Shown here piece after piece: positions 37,720 through 46,146 of a DNA stretch of 64,000 nucleotides. A program made the translations under genes and the position numbers. Every line of letters begins with the position of its first letter. Position 1 is the stretch's first letter. Source of the stretch: a virus; IMG/VR virus record IMGVR_UViG_3300021424_002547, positions 1 through 64,000 of that record; one strand, 5' to 3'. The notes under the pieces are model-generated. The model was given only the letters and a program-made list of their open reading frames with translations. It was not told where the DNA came from and made no database searches.

Positions 37720-39243
37720 ATGGTTAATTGTGTCATACTTTATGGTAACTCAGATTTTCCTACAGGGCCTAAAGCAGCCGGTCCATTTAGAATAGCGTCA
37801 GAATTAAGAGATAACGGGTATACAGTACAGACGATAGATATAGCAATTTTTAAAAAGCTAGATAAAGACTTAAAAGATATTTTAACGAAGTTTGTAGGTG
37901 TAGAAACTTTGTGGATAGGTATAAGCGTAACATTTCTACATAAAATTTTAAGTTACCCTTTTAGTTTGCAATTAATAGATGATGAAAGATATAAATCGTT
38001 AAATTTTGAAACACTAGAAGAAGAAATACATAAACTTATTTCTTTCGTTAGATCAATAAATCCTAAAATCAAAATGATATATGGTGGAGCCAGAAATTAC
38101 CGATTAGATAAATTGGGGTTTATAAAATTTGAAAAATATGTCGATAAAGAAATTGTAGATTTTACAAACTGGTTGGCTGGAAAATCCAATAAAATAGACC
38201 TTCAATTTTATTCAAACCATATAGTCGGAAAAGAATTCGAAGGGTTTACAAAATCATCAATAAAATACACAAAATCAGATATAATTGATTCCAAAGACGT
38301 ACTTCCATTAGAACTATCCAGAGGATGTATTTTCAAATGCAAATTTTGTAGTTATCCTTTAAACGGTAAAACCAAAGGAGAATGGATTAAACAAAGCCAT
38401 GTCTTAAAAGAAGAGTTAAAAAGGAATTATAATGACTTTGGCGTCACTAATTATTCCTTTACCGATGATACATACAATGATAGTGTAGACAAACTTAAAA
38501 TTTTATATGACGAAGTTTATTCAAAACTTTCGTTTAAGATAAAATTTGCCACATACATAAGATTAGATTTATTAACAACTTTTCCAGAAACCTTAAAAAT
38601 TCTTAAAGAGTCTGGATTAAAAAGTGCAGTTTGCGGAATAGAAAGTACCAATCCAAAATCTGCTAAGTCAATTGGAAAAGGAATGGATCCAAAAAGACAA
38701 TTAGACTTTGTAAGAGAAATTAAACAGGACGTGTGGAAAGATATATTAATTTCTGGGAATTTTATAATCGGCTTGCCGCATGATACTAAAGAAACTATAG
38801 ATGATTTTGAATCATGGCTTTTAAGTTCAAGCAATCCATTAGATTATTGGTATGTTTTCCCGTTAGGAATATTTCCTTCTTATACGAAAAAATCATATTA
38901 TCAATCAGAATTTGATTTAAATTATGAAAAATATGGATATGAGATTTTAGATTCATCTAGTGAATTTTGGAAGGTATCTGGTTGGGTCAATAAAAACACA
39001 GGATTAGATTATGATTACTGCACTGCAAGATCAAAAGAGATTCGGCGTAAATCATCTTTTACGAATTGGAAATTTGGTGGTTGGCTATGGACTTTTTATC
39101 AAGAAATAGTTAATGATTATGATATAACTAATCTCTCTCAATCAGAAATAATAAAAAAATATGATCTACTATCATTTCGAAATAATAAAGTAAATGATTA
39201 CATAGATCAACTCAAGAATATCAATCACGTAATAGAAAAATAG
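37720..39243 (+). CDS. Radical SAM protein with B12-binding-like N-terminal domain, copy 1
   Basis: A 507-residue protein. Its N-terminal 160 residues have the alternating pattern of a cobalamin-binding domain (GPFRIASELRDNGYTVQTID), but no D-x-H-x2-G motif was seen. The radical-SAM cluster is C203, C207, C210 in SRGCIFKCKFCSYPLNGK. GIESTNP and GFIIGLP-like blocks follow, as in B12-dependent radical SAM methyltransferases and cyclases. It is a close paralogue of the gene at 42886. Confidence 0.85.
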   Translation: MVNCVILYGNSDFPTGPKAAGPFRIASELRDNGYTVQTIDIAIFKKLDKDLKDILTKFVGVETLWIGISVTFLHKILSYPFSLQLIDDERYKSLNFETLEEEIHKLISFVRSINPKIKMIYGGARNYRLDKLGFIKFEKYVDKEIVDFTNWLAGKSNKIDLQFYSNHIVGKEFEGFTKSSIKYTKSDIIDSKDVLPLELSRGCIFKCKFCSYPLNGKTKGEWIKQSHVLKEELKRNYNDFGVTNYSFTDDTYNDSVDKLKILYDEVYSKLSFKIKFATYIRLDLLTTFPETLKILKESGLKSAVCGIESTNPKSAKSIGKGMDPKRQLDFVREIKQDVWKDILISGNFIIGLPHDTKETIDDFESWLLSSSNPLDYWYVFPLGIFPSYTKKSYYQSEFDLNYEKYGYEILDSSSEFWKVSGWVNKNTGLDYDYCTARSKEIRRKSSFTNWKFGGWLWTFYQEIVNDYDITNLSQSEIIKKYDLLSFRNNKVNDYIDQLKNINHVIEK

Positions 39244-39751
39244 GATCAGGATCACATTTTACAGTGAGGCTTATTCTTGGAGAAAAATTTTCGTCCATTA
39301 TTACCTGATGAGGTGTCATTACTTTAAATACAGTTGGCATATCCAGTACAAAATTATCCACTTCAACTGCAGATTCTTGATCACATAAAATAAATGGAAG
39401 TTTATTTTTTTGTACTATTTTAACATTAGGTCTGGCTTTAAAAAATTTGGTTTGACTATGCTCACAGTTTAAAATCGGAATATTAATCCTGGTCTTATAT
39501 TCATAGGTATCAATATGAACTAGACTATCACCATTTTTTATTGTTTTATATAAATTAAATCTAACCGGAGTCAAATTTAATTTTAAGAAAAAGTATAGAG
39601 TATCTGCACAGTGATCAATAACACTCTGTTTGTTTAATGGTATAAATCCGATAGTTTTATCATTTAAAATATCAGTATGGACTTTGAGATAGGTTAAAAG
39701 CTCAGATTGAATACTTTTTATATTCTTTATATTAATTTTTTTATAATTCAT
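39221..39751 (-). CDS. AspH-like oxygenase
   Basis: A 176-residue minus-strand protein with SLVHIDTYEYKTRINIPIL (H-x-D), VMTPHQVIMDE (distal His) and SPRISLTVKCDPDPIF (Arg). The last block is shared with the adjacent gene at 39741, which overlaps it by 11 nt. The pair are tandem paralogues. It converges with the radical SAM gene and overlaps its last 23 bases. Confidence 0.75.
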   Translation of the reverse strand: MNYKKINIKNIKSIQSELLTYLKVHTDILNDKTIGFIPLNKQSVIDHCADTLYFFLKLNLTPVRFNLYKTIKNGDSLVHIDTYEYKTRINIPILNCEHSQTKFFKARPNVKIVQKNKLPFILCDQESAVEVDNFVLDMPTVFKVMTPHQVIMDENFSPRISLTVKCDPDPIFLLRD

Positions 39752-40286
39752 CTAGCATGTGGACAGGGTCATTTTTAAATTCTAGTGCCATAGTTATTCT
39801 CGGAGTATTTTTTTCATTCATGATAGTGTTATGAGGTACGCTTGTCCTCATTATCCATGGACCTTTAATAACAATACTATCTCTAGCCCTGTAATTATTT
39901 CCTGGTTTGTAGCTTTTTACCCCAGAATCGGGATTTATCCATTCAACTAGATCTGATGATTCATAAAATATTGTTCTTGTATTATGTGCATTTAACAAAG
40001 GAATCAATACTTTGGCAGATGGAGGAGATATGTCTGTATGTACAGGAGAATGCTTATTATTGTACATAATAAAAATTGATGCGAAATAAGGCTCCATATT
40101 CAGTTTAGAAAATGCATCTAGTATAATCGGACAACAATTTAATAATTTATTAAAATTTAAAATATAATAACTTGCGTTATTCAATCTTCTATTATATATT
40201 TCGTCTATAGATTTAACAAAATTAAGAGATTTTTCGGTTATTTCTTCAATGTTTGGGATCTCTAAATACTTGTAATATTTGCTCAT
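39741..40286 (-). CDS. AspH-like oxygenase
   Basis: A 181-residue paralogue of the 39221 gene: NNKHSPVHTDISPPSAKVLI (H-x-D), TSVPHNTIMNE (distal His), TPRITMALEFKNDPVHML (Arg). It is divergent from the AspH-like gene at 40325. AAGGATAAAT precedes the ATG. Substrate unknown. Confidence 0.76.
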   Translation of the reverse strand: MSKYYKYLEIPNIEEITEKSLNFVKSIDEIYNRRLNNASYYILNFNKLLNCCPIILDAFSKLNMEPYFASIFIMYNNKHSPVHTDISPPSAKVLIPLLNAHNTRTIFYESSDLVEWINPDSGVKSYKPGNNYRARDSIVIKGPWIMRTSVPHNTIMNEKNTPRITMALEFKNDPVHMLDEL

Positions 40287-40324
40287 AAATATAATTTATC
40301 CTTATAATTTTAATAATATGTAAA

Positions 40325-40819
40325 ATGATAAAAATTTTAAAAAACTTAGATAAAACAGCCATTGAAGAAATTCTACGTACTTACCAGACATTAGATTCAC
40401 AAATCCAATGGCACAGTTCTGTAAACTCGAAACAAACAAGCGTACAATTCAAAAAAGGAGAAGATCATTGGGCAAGTTCTGTTGGTCGGCAAACAGGGGC
40501 AGAAACTGACTACGATCAATTAAATCCTTTTTTTAAGAATACAATTTTTGAAGATATCATAACAGAATATAATTTATATAGAAGTAGACTTATGTGGGTT
40601 TTACCTTATAGATGTTATAGTTTTCATAGAGATAGACTTCCTCGAATACATGTTCCTATCATAACTAATGAAGAATGTTATTTTTTATTTAGGACCGGGG
40701 AAATAAGGCATTTAACTGTAGATAAAATATGGCTAACTGATACCAGGCTAGCACACACATTTATTAATACTTCTGACTATGAAAGATTGCATTTTGTTGG
40801 TGTAACTGCTGATCAATAA
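40325..40819 (+). CDS. AspH-like oxygenase
   Basis: A 164-residue protein with YRCYSFHRDRLPRIHVPI (H-x-D), TRLAHTFINTSD (distal His) and ERLHFVGV (Arg). It is a more classic short AspH layout than the minus-strand pair. It converges with the SGNH gene, with one base between the stops. Confidence 0.77.
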   Translation: MIKILKNLDKTAIEEILRTYQTLDSQIQWHSSVNSKQTSVQFKKGEDHWASSVGRQTGAETDYDQLNPFFKNTIFEDIITEYNLYRSRLMWVLPYRCYSFHRDRLPRIHVPIITNEECYFLFRTGEIRHLTVDKIWLTDTRLAHTFINTSDYERLHFVGVTADQ

Positions 40820-40820
40820 T

Positions 40821-41543
40821 CTAATCTAACGTGCTTAATATTTTATCATGCACACACTTATGGGTATGCTTCCCAGGATGACTTAAATCTCTCGCAAAAT
40901 CATTGTCTGCCCATATTTCATTTGTAAAAACTTCATTAGAATTGTAAGTCTTAAATTTAATTCGATATGAATTGCATATATTTTCAATCGCTAATATGTT
41001 CTTCTTTTGATTGAGGAAAGAATTATTATTGTTCAGCAACCACGTTTTATAAAATCCATTATTCAAATATTCCGATTTTTCGTGCCTAAAAAATAGCACA
41101 TCTTCATCATCCCAGAGTTCTAATCTAGTTGGTTCTGGACTAAGACAAATTACTATCTTTGGTAATAACTTCGCTATGTAATAATATGCAAGTCTAAATG
41201 AAGTATCATTAGAACTTGCACCCAGAGCTAGATTATAATATTTCATATTTAGGGATTTAGATAACTGATAAGCATATACTTCTTCTAATTGTAATCCGGT
41301 TCCAAATGTTAAACTACAGCCCAAAAATAATATTGAATTTCTATCGTGAGAGAACTCGTCTGATCGAAATCCTTCATTATTAAAATTATAATAAATTTTT
41401 TTTTCTAGCCAACCGTTGACCGCTAATAAATTTCTATTTTTTTGCAAATTACGAACGAATCTTTCCTTCGTATCAAATAATTCCCATTCTTGTGTGGTCC
41501 CAGAAAAAATTTTCCAAGGATGACTATTTAACGGAATTTCCAT
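40821..41543 (-). CDS. SGNH/GDSL-family esterase-like protein
   Basis: A 240-residue minus-strand protein with the nucleophile block ILFLGCSLTFGTGL (GCS in place of GDS), an ALGASSNDTSFRL block carrying Gly and Asn of the oxyanion hole, and a C-terminal D-x2-H (RDLSHPGKH). These enzymes hydrolyse or transfer acyl groups on sugars and lipids. A minus-strand ATAAATA box lies 5 nt before the ATG. Confidence 0.8.
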   Translation of the reverse strand: MEIPLNSHPWKIFSGTTQEWELFDTKERFVRNLQKNRNLLAVNGWLEKKIYYNFNNEGFRSDEFSHDRNSILFLGCSLTFGTGLQLEEVYAYQLSKSLNMKYYNLALGASSNDTSFRLAYYYIAKLLPKIVICLSPEPTRLELWDDEDVLFFRHEKSEYLNNGFYKTWLLNNNNSFLNQKKNILAIENICNSYRIKFKTYNSNEVFTNEIWADNDFARDLSHPGKHTHKCVHDKILSTLD

Positions 41544-41548
41544 AAGCG

Positions 41549-41555
41549 TATTTAT
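41549..41555 (-). promoter_or_regulatory. Late-promoter-like box (minus), 5 nt before ATG
   Basis: Minus-strand ATAAATA, followed by C and 4 nt, then the ATG at 41543. It is back to back with the plus-strand box at 41571. Confidence 0.6.
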
Positions 41556-41570
41556 GGTCGAAGTTTATCA

Positions 41571-41577
41571 ATAAATA
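41571..41577 (+). promoter_or_regulatory. Late-promoter-like box, 5 nt before ATG
   Basis: AATAAATA (core 41571-41577) ends 5 nt before ATG 41583. It is divergent from the box at 41549-41555. Confidence 0.6.
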
Positions 41578-41582
41578 TAGTT

Positions 41583-42218
41583 ATGGACGATATTTTGTTC
41601 GCTAAAATCATTTTTCCAGATTTAAACAAAGAAAAATCTACATACGAAATTATGAAGATTGATAAATCTTATTGGTTTTGGGATCCCTATAGAGCAACCA
41701 ATATGCTTTCACTAATGACAAAAAATCCTGTCCCCGGACCATTTGGAACTAAAAATAATCTACAAGGAGAATTTCAATGGTTGGCTTATACTCCCCCAGT
41801 GATAATAGATTGGTTTGAAACATACGTTTTTCCGTGGATGGGAACTAAAACCAGAATTATGGCACTGCTTACAAACCAGAAATCTAAAAATTTAGAACAT
41901 GTAGATTGTGATAAAAATTCGATCTTCACAAAACAACATAAATTTAGAATAGTTTTAAAAGGAAAAACAGAAACACTGTATTTTAAAACTGATAAGCATG
42001 ATGTGTATGTTCCAAATATTACATCACCATTTTTAATGGACGGAAGTTGGCCTCACGGAATGAATAACTTCGACGATGATTATAAGTTGACTATAGCAGC
42101 CGGAGCTCCTTGGGTGGGTAACGATTCATACACCAACATAGAAATTTTAATGAAGAGATCAGAATTCGTTTTCCCAGAGGATTACAAAATTTATTTCAAA
42201 AAGGAATTTTCTACGTGA
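41583..42218 (+). CDS. AspH-like oxygenase
   Basis: A 211-residue protein with NLEHVDCDKNSIFTKQHKFR (H-x-D and Arg strand), and FLMDGSWPHGMNNFDDDYKL (distal His). It is coupled by ATGA to a GNAT-like gene, which in turn is followed by a B12-type radical SAM gene. Substrate unknown. Confidence 0.7.
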   Translation: MDDILFAKIIFPDLNKEKSTYEIMKIDKSYWFWDPYRATNMLSLMTKNPVPGPFGTKNNLQGEFQWLAYTPPVIIDWFETYVFPWMGTKTRIMALLTNQKSKNLEHVDCDKNSIFTKQHKFRIVLKGKTETLYFKTDKHDVYVPNITSPFLMDGSWPHGMNNFDDDYKLTIAAGAPWVGNDSYTNIEILMKRSEFVFPEDYKIYFKKEFST

Positions 42219-42883
42219 ATGATTTTATCTTAAAAACTTATGACAATTTAACGATCCAAGATAAAGAATTTTTTTTTAATTTTTGCCGAGATGCTTCGAA
42301 AGAAACGGAAAAATCGGCGTCTGTTAATATGTGGGCTAGAAATACCTTTGTTAAACCATGGACTCTGGGATATCGATTAGAATCTACTAATGAATTTAAA
42401 GAACCGAATGGAAAATTTTATATTCTATACAATAACAACGAAGTAATTGGATGTAGCGGTATACATGTAAGCGAATTTCATCCTTTGATATTTTCGGCTG
42501 GAGTAAGGACTTGGATCAAAAAAGAGTATAGGAATCAATCTATTAACAAAAAATATTTTTTCCCAGAACAACGATCTTGGGCTATAAAGAAAGAAGCAAA
42601 AATAATATTTCTGTCATTTAATGAGTATAATAAAAATTTAATACAGGTTTTTAAAAGAAATAGATTAGGCGAAAATAAAGAAAGAGTTACAAATAGAAAT
42701 AAAAATGACCTATTCAGTAATGGACTTAAAATAATCGATTTTCCGCTGATTATTAATCAAACAAAGCAATGGATATGTTACGAAATTATAGATGAAGATT
42801 TTGATTACGATTGGACTCGACTTGCGTACTCAGATGATAGAAAAGAACAAATTTATACAAAAGATCTTTCAAAAAGATTTTAA
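42215..42883 (+). CDS. GNAT-like acyltransferase
   Basis: A 222-residue protein. GKFYILYNNNEVIGCSGIH is a typical GNAT strand 2-3 hairpin, followed by FSAGVRTWIKKEYRNQSINK and a C-terminal FSNGLKIIDFPLI. The layout parallels the gene at 25264. It is coupled upstream by ATGA and 2 nt from the next gene. Substrate unknown. Confidence 0.55.
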   Translation: MNDFILKTYDNLTIQDKEFFFNFCRDASKETEKSASVNMWARNTFVKPWTLGYRLESTNEFKEPNGKFYILYNNNEVIGCSGIHVSEFHPLIFSAGVRTWIKKEYRNQSINKKYFFPEQRSWAIKKEAKIIFLSFNEYNKNLIQVFKRNRLGENKERVTNRNKNDLFSNGLKIIDFPLIINQTKQWICYEIIDEDFDYDWTRLAYSDDRKEQIYTKDLSKRF

Positions 42884-42885
42884 AA

Positions 42886-44373
42886 ATGGCAGAAATAGTA
42901 TTGTTTACATGTATAGAAAGTGGAGGATTTTTCCGGAGTATCGGAGCTTATCAAATAGCTAATGCGTTAAGACAACAAGGCTATACAGTACAGGTAGTTG
43001 ATTGGTTATCTACTATTATTTCCAAAAATAATAGCATTTTCCTTAATATATTAGAAAAATATGTATCAAAAGATACCTTATGGATCGGGTTTAGCACTAC
43101 TTTTTTCTTTCATAAACCTAAAAAGAATTCAAATAAAATTAATAAAATCGATGAAACATTTAAAAACAATATTTTTGATAACAAACAAATTACCGAGATT
43201 AAAGATTACGTTTATTCAATATCTCCAAAATGTAAATTTGTTCTAGGGGGCGGCAGAGCATATATAGAAGATACTTCCGGACTAATAGATGTTTTTATTT
43301 TAGGATATGCAGATCAATCAGTAATAGAATTCACCAGATTTTGTCAAAACAAAAATCCATTTTTCCAATATAATTTATCCAAAGGAAAAATGATAATAAA
43401 CAATGATACAAAGGCAGTTAATTATGATTTTTCAAATTCCAAATTCAGTTGGCATGATTCGGATCATATAAATTTTATGGAAGCTCTGCCAATAGAAATT
43501 TCTAGGGGATGTATATTCAACTGTAGTTATTGTTCGTATCCGTTAAACGGTAAAAAGAAATTAGATTATATTAAAAATCCGGAAATATTAACAGAACTAT
43601 TTCTTTCAAATTACGAAAAATACCAGACTACAAATTATGTTTATTTAGACGATACACACAACGACAGCACTGAGAAATTAGAACTACTATTTAATAAAGT
43701 TTATTCTAAATTACCGTTTAAAATTAAATTTTGTACCTACCTTAGATTAGACTTACTGAATGCTCATCCAGAAACTATTGAATTATTGTTATCAAGTGGA
43801 TTAGTAAGTTGTTTTTTTGGCATAGAAAGTTTAAATTATGAATCTAACCGAGTTATCGGTAAAGGCATTAAACAAGATAAAATTATTTCCACTTTGCAAA
43901 AAATAAAAGACGTATGGAAAGAAGATGTTAGGACTGAGGGAGGATTCATAATAGGATTGCCAAACGATTCTGTCGAATCAGTTAAATCATGGGTGTCTAC
44001 TTTAGAAAATGAAAATTTATTACATAGTTATAGATTTCATTCTTTAGGAATTAATCAAGTTTTTAAACAGAAACCATGGTCAAGCAAATTTGATCAAGAT
44101 CCTATAAAATATGGTTACAAAATGTTACCAAACAATCATTGGATTAATAATAAAGGTATGACGTCGTTTCAAGCATGGCAAATTTATATAGAATTAGAAA
44201 AAAGGCTAGGCAATAAACTTCCATGGACTGGTATTTTTGATTTCCATAATCTAGGTGCAAATTTTGAAGAATGTTTTGTCAGTGATAGAATAGAAATGTA
44301 TAAAAAATATTATAACAATAAAATAGAACTATATAGTAGTTACTTAAGGAAACTGTTACATGAACAAATTTAA
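42886..44373 (+). CDS. Radical SAM protein with B12-binding-like N-terminal domain, copy 2
   Basis: A 495-residue paralogue of the 37720 gene: SRGCIFNCSYCSYPLNGK with C209, C213, C216, then GIESLN and GGFIIGLPND. The N-terminal domain again looks like a cobalamin-binding fold without D-x-H-x2-G. The shared CSYPLNGK block after the cluster marks the subfamily. It overlaps the DUF2061 gene by 14 nt. Confidence 0.85.
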   Translation: MAEIVLFTCIESGGFFRSIGAYQIANALRQQGYTVQVVDWLSTIISKNNSIFLNILEKYVSKDTLWIGFSTTFFFHKPKKNSNKINKIDETFKNNIFDNKQITEIKDYVYSISPKCKFVLGGGRAYIEDTSGLIDVFILGYADQSVIEFTRFCQNKNPFFQYNLSKGKMIINNDTKAVNYDFSNSKFSWHDSDHINFMEALPIEISRGCIFNCSYCSYPLNGKKKLDYIKNPEILTELFLSNYEKYQTTNYVYLDDTHNDSTEKLELLFNKVYSKLPFKIKFCTYLRLDLLNAHPETIELLLSSGLVSCFFGIESLNYESNRVIGKGIKQDKIISTLQKIKDVWKEDVRTEGGFIIGLPNDSVESVKSWVSTLENENLLHSYRFHSLGINQVFKQKPWSSKFDQDPIKYGYKMLPNNHWINNKGMTSFQAWQIYIELEKRLGNKLPWTGIFDFHNLGANFEECFVSDRIEMYKKYYNNKIELYSSYLRKLLHEQI

Positions 44374-44818
44374 AGAAAATCACTTGCGAACTATATCTAA
44401 GGTTATTTCTTGGAGAGTTCTTATAACAATCAGCCATATGGTTAATGCATTCATAGTAACAGGAAGTCTGCTAATGGGTGTTAAGATAGCAGGACTTGCC
44501 TTGGTAATTAACAGTGCTTTGTTCTGGATCCATGAACGTGCATGGAACATTTTTCAGTGGAATCGTCGAGAGAACGAAAAATTAAATTTCGCAGAAGGCC
44601 ATCCGAGATCTATTTCTAAAGTAGTATCTTGGAGAATTTTGATCACCGTAAGCAATTTCGTGATTCCATTTGTCATGACCGGTAGTTGGGGACAGGCTGC
44701 GCTATTTGCGGGAATGGCTACTGTAGTCAATATCATTCTATATTGGAGCCATGAAAGGATTTGGAATCGCATAAAATGGGGGAAATCTGTAGAAACAAAT
44801 ATATCATACATATCATAA
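44360..44818 (+). CDS. Tandem DUF2061 membrane protein
   Basis: A 152-residue protein with two copies of the DUF2061 unit: HLRTISKVISWRVLITISHM ... FWIHERAWN, then HPRSISKVVSWRILITVSNF ... YWSHERIWN. Each unit has two transmembrane helices. Function of the family is unknown. Its codon use is more GC-rich than its neighbours, so it looks like core phage sequence at the island border. Fusion of two copies in one gene is worth noting. Confidence 0.85.
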   Translation: MNKFKENHLRTISKVISWRVLITISHMVNAFIVTGSLLMGVKIAGLALVINSALFWIHERAWNIFQWNRRENEKLNFAEGHPRSISKVVSWRILITVSNFVIPFVMTGSWGQAALFAGMATVVNIILYWSHERIWNRIKWGKSVETNISYIS

Positions 44819-44820
44819 AA

Positions 44821-45753
44821 ATGAATGAAATAGTTGATTATGGCATTAATTTTGGTTTTGATAATAATAAATTTTTTGTGGATTATATCTCGTGCGGGTC
44901 AGACATTGGAAATTATAGGGAAGAATTTAAAAAACGTGCAGTAGAATTATCTAAAGCAAGCAAAAAAATATTGTTAGGATTAAGTTCTGGGCTAGATAGT
45001 CAAGCAGTATTACATAGCTTTTTTGAGCAAGGCATTAAAATCGAATGTGCATTTTTATATCAACCTAAATTTAATGAAATAGAATACAATCAATTAAAAA
45101 TTGTTGCTAAAAAGTATAACATAAATCCTATTATTATAGAACTTGATCCTAATAACATTAAAGAAGAAATATTAGATCACTATAATCAAACAGGAATCCC
45201 TCCTAATCAACTGATACACAAAAAATTTCTACAACAATTACCAGAAGACTACGATTTTGTTCAAGGAGTACACGGTCCTGACATTTTTTATAGGAACAAT
45301 ACTTGGTATTCCCTAGATTGTGCAGATTCTATGGAAATTTCTAGGCTGAGAGGGTTCGGTATGCTGGAAAGGAAAGGAAAAATAATATGTTGGGAAAGGA
45401 CTGGTTCTATATTATTAAGTATTTTAACAGATCATATTACTACATCATTTATGTATTCGTATAACTATATCGCCAGTAACCATCTAAAAACTACAGGAAA
45501 AGAAATTAACTTTATGAAAGATCACTGGGATATCTACATCAAACCCTTTCTATATGGAAAATATTGGAAAAATGAGTTAGAATATTTTCCTAAATATCAA
45601 GGGTGTGAAGGTATTGATTATGTCATAGACGGACCAAAACACAATTATAGGAAAAATCGTGTAGTTATAAAATACGATGCATTAATAAAACATCTTAAAA
45701 ATCCTAAAGGAACAATTAAAAGAATTTATGAGTTTGAAGAAAATAAAAAATAA
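44821..45753 (+). CDS. PP-loop ATPase, subfamily B copy 2
   Basis: A 310-residue protein from ATG 44821 (the frame opens upstream but inside the previous gene). The loop is LSSGLDSQAV at 54-63, with the second residue of the SGG motif changed to Ser. It is similar to the 34447 protein at both ends, including the leader with GNYREEFKKRAVELSK. It is the last gene of the AT-rich island. Confidence 0.75.
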   Translation: MNEIVDYGINFGFDNNKFFVDYISCGSDIGNYREEFKKRAVELSKASKKILLGLSSGLDSQAVLHSFFEQGIKIECAFLYQPKFNEIEYNQLKIVAKKYNINPIIIELDPNNIKEEILDHYNQTGIPPNQLIHKKFLQQLPEDYDFVQGVHGPDIFYRNNTWYSLDCADSMEISRLRGFGMLERKGKIICWERTGSILLSILTDHITTSFMYSYNYIASNHLKTTGKEINFMKDHWDIYIKPFLYGKYWKNELEYFPKYQGCEGIDYVIDGPKHNYRKNRVVIKYDALIKHLKNPKGTIKRIYEFEENKK

Positions 45754-45798
45754 CAATTTTCCATTGATTTTTAACTTGACTGAATATAAACTAAAAAC

Positions 45799-45910
45799 GT
45801 GGTCGTGAGCAAATTGGCAAAGCTCCCGCTGGACCCATAGTCCAGAATGGGGACGGGACGATGAGTATAACTCGCAGTCTTTGTAGGTTCGAAACCTACC
45901 GGCCGCACCA
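45799..45910 (+). tRNA. Unusual tRNA-like gene with CAT in the anticodon loop
   Basis: Acceptor GTGGTCG/CGGCCGC pairs 7/7, D stem GAGC/GCTC, T arm GTAGG-TTCGAAA-CCTAC and an encoded CCA are all present. The anticodon hairpin CTGGA-CCCATAG-TCCAG gives CAT, but position 33 is C instead of the near-universal T. About 37 nt separate it from the T arm, far longer than a normal variable region. It stands alone at the right border of the island. It may be a Met or Ile2 tRNA with an insertion, or a degenerate gene. Confidence 0.55.
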
Positions 45911-45951
45911 TAACATAACATAAGTAAAATACATTTTATAAGGAAAACAAA

Positions 45952-46146
45952 ATGTCAAACACAGTAGAACAATTAAAAACACAATTCGACGCATTCCTGG
46001 CAGAAGATGCTAAATTTACAGCAGGCAATGGATCTGCCGGCACCCGTGCTCGCAAAGCACTGCAAGAAGTGGCCAAACTGGTCAAGGCCCGCCGTAATGA
46101 AATTACAGCAGAGAAGAATGCTCGCAAGGAAGCCAAGGCCGGGTAA
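45952..46146 (+). CDS. Histone H1-like (Hc1-type) small basic protein
   Basis: A 64-residue protein with AAGGA before the ATG. The block GNGSAGTRARKALQEVAKLV, followed by KARRNEITAEKNARK, parallels the core of bacterial Hc1-like histone H1 proteins. It is basic in the second half and likely helical, so DNA binding is expected. It may compact phage DNA or bind the host nucleoid (inference). Its stop overlaps the next start. Confidence 0.65.
   Translation: MSNTVEQLKTQFDAFLAEDAKFTAGNGSAGTRARKALQEVAKLVKARRNEITAEKNARKEAKAG

Noticed and set aside
37720-37900. Confident call of B12 dependence for the radical SAM pair
   Set aside because: The D-x-H-x2-G cobalamin motif is not visible; only a domain-like resemblance is claimed.
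45799-45910. Group I intron in a tRNA
   Set aside because: The extra sequence is far too short and lies outside the usual intron position.
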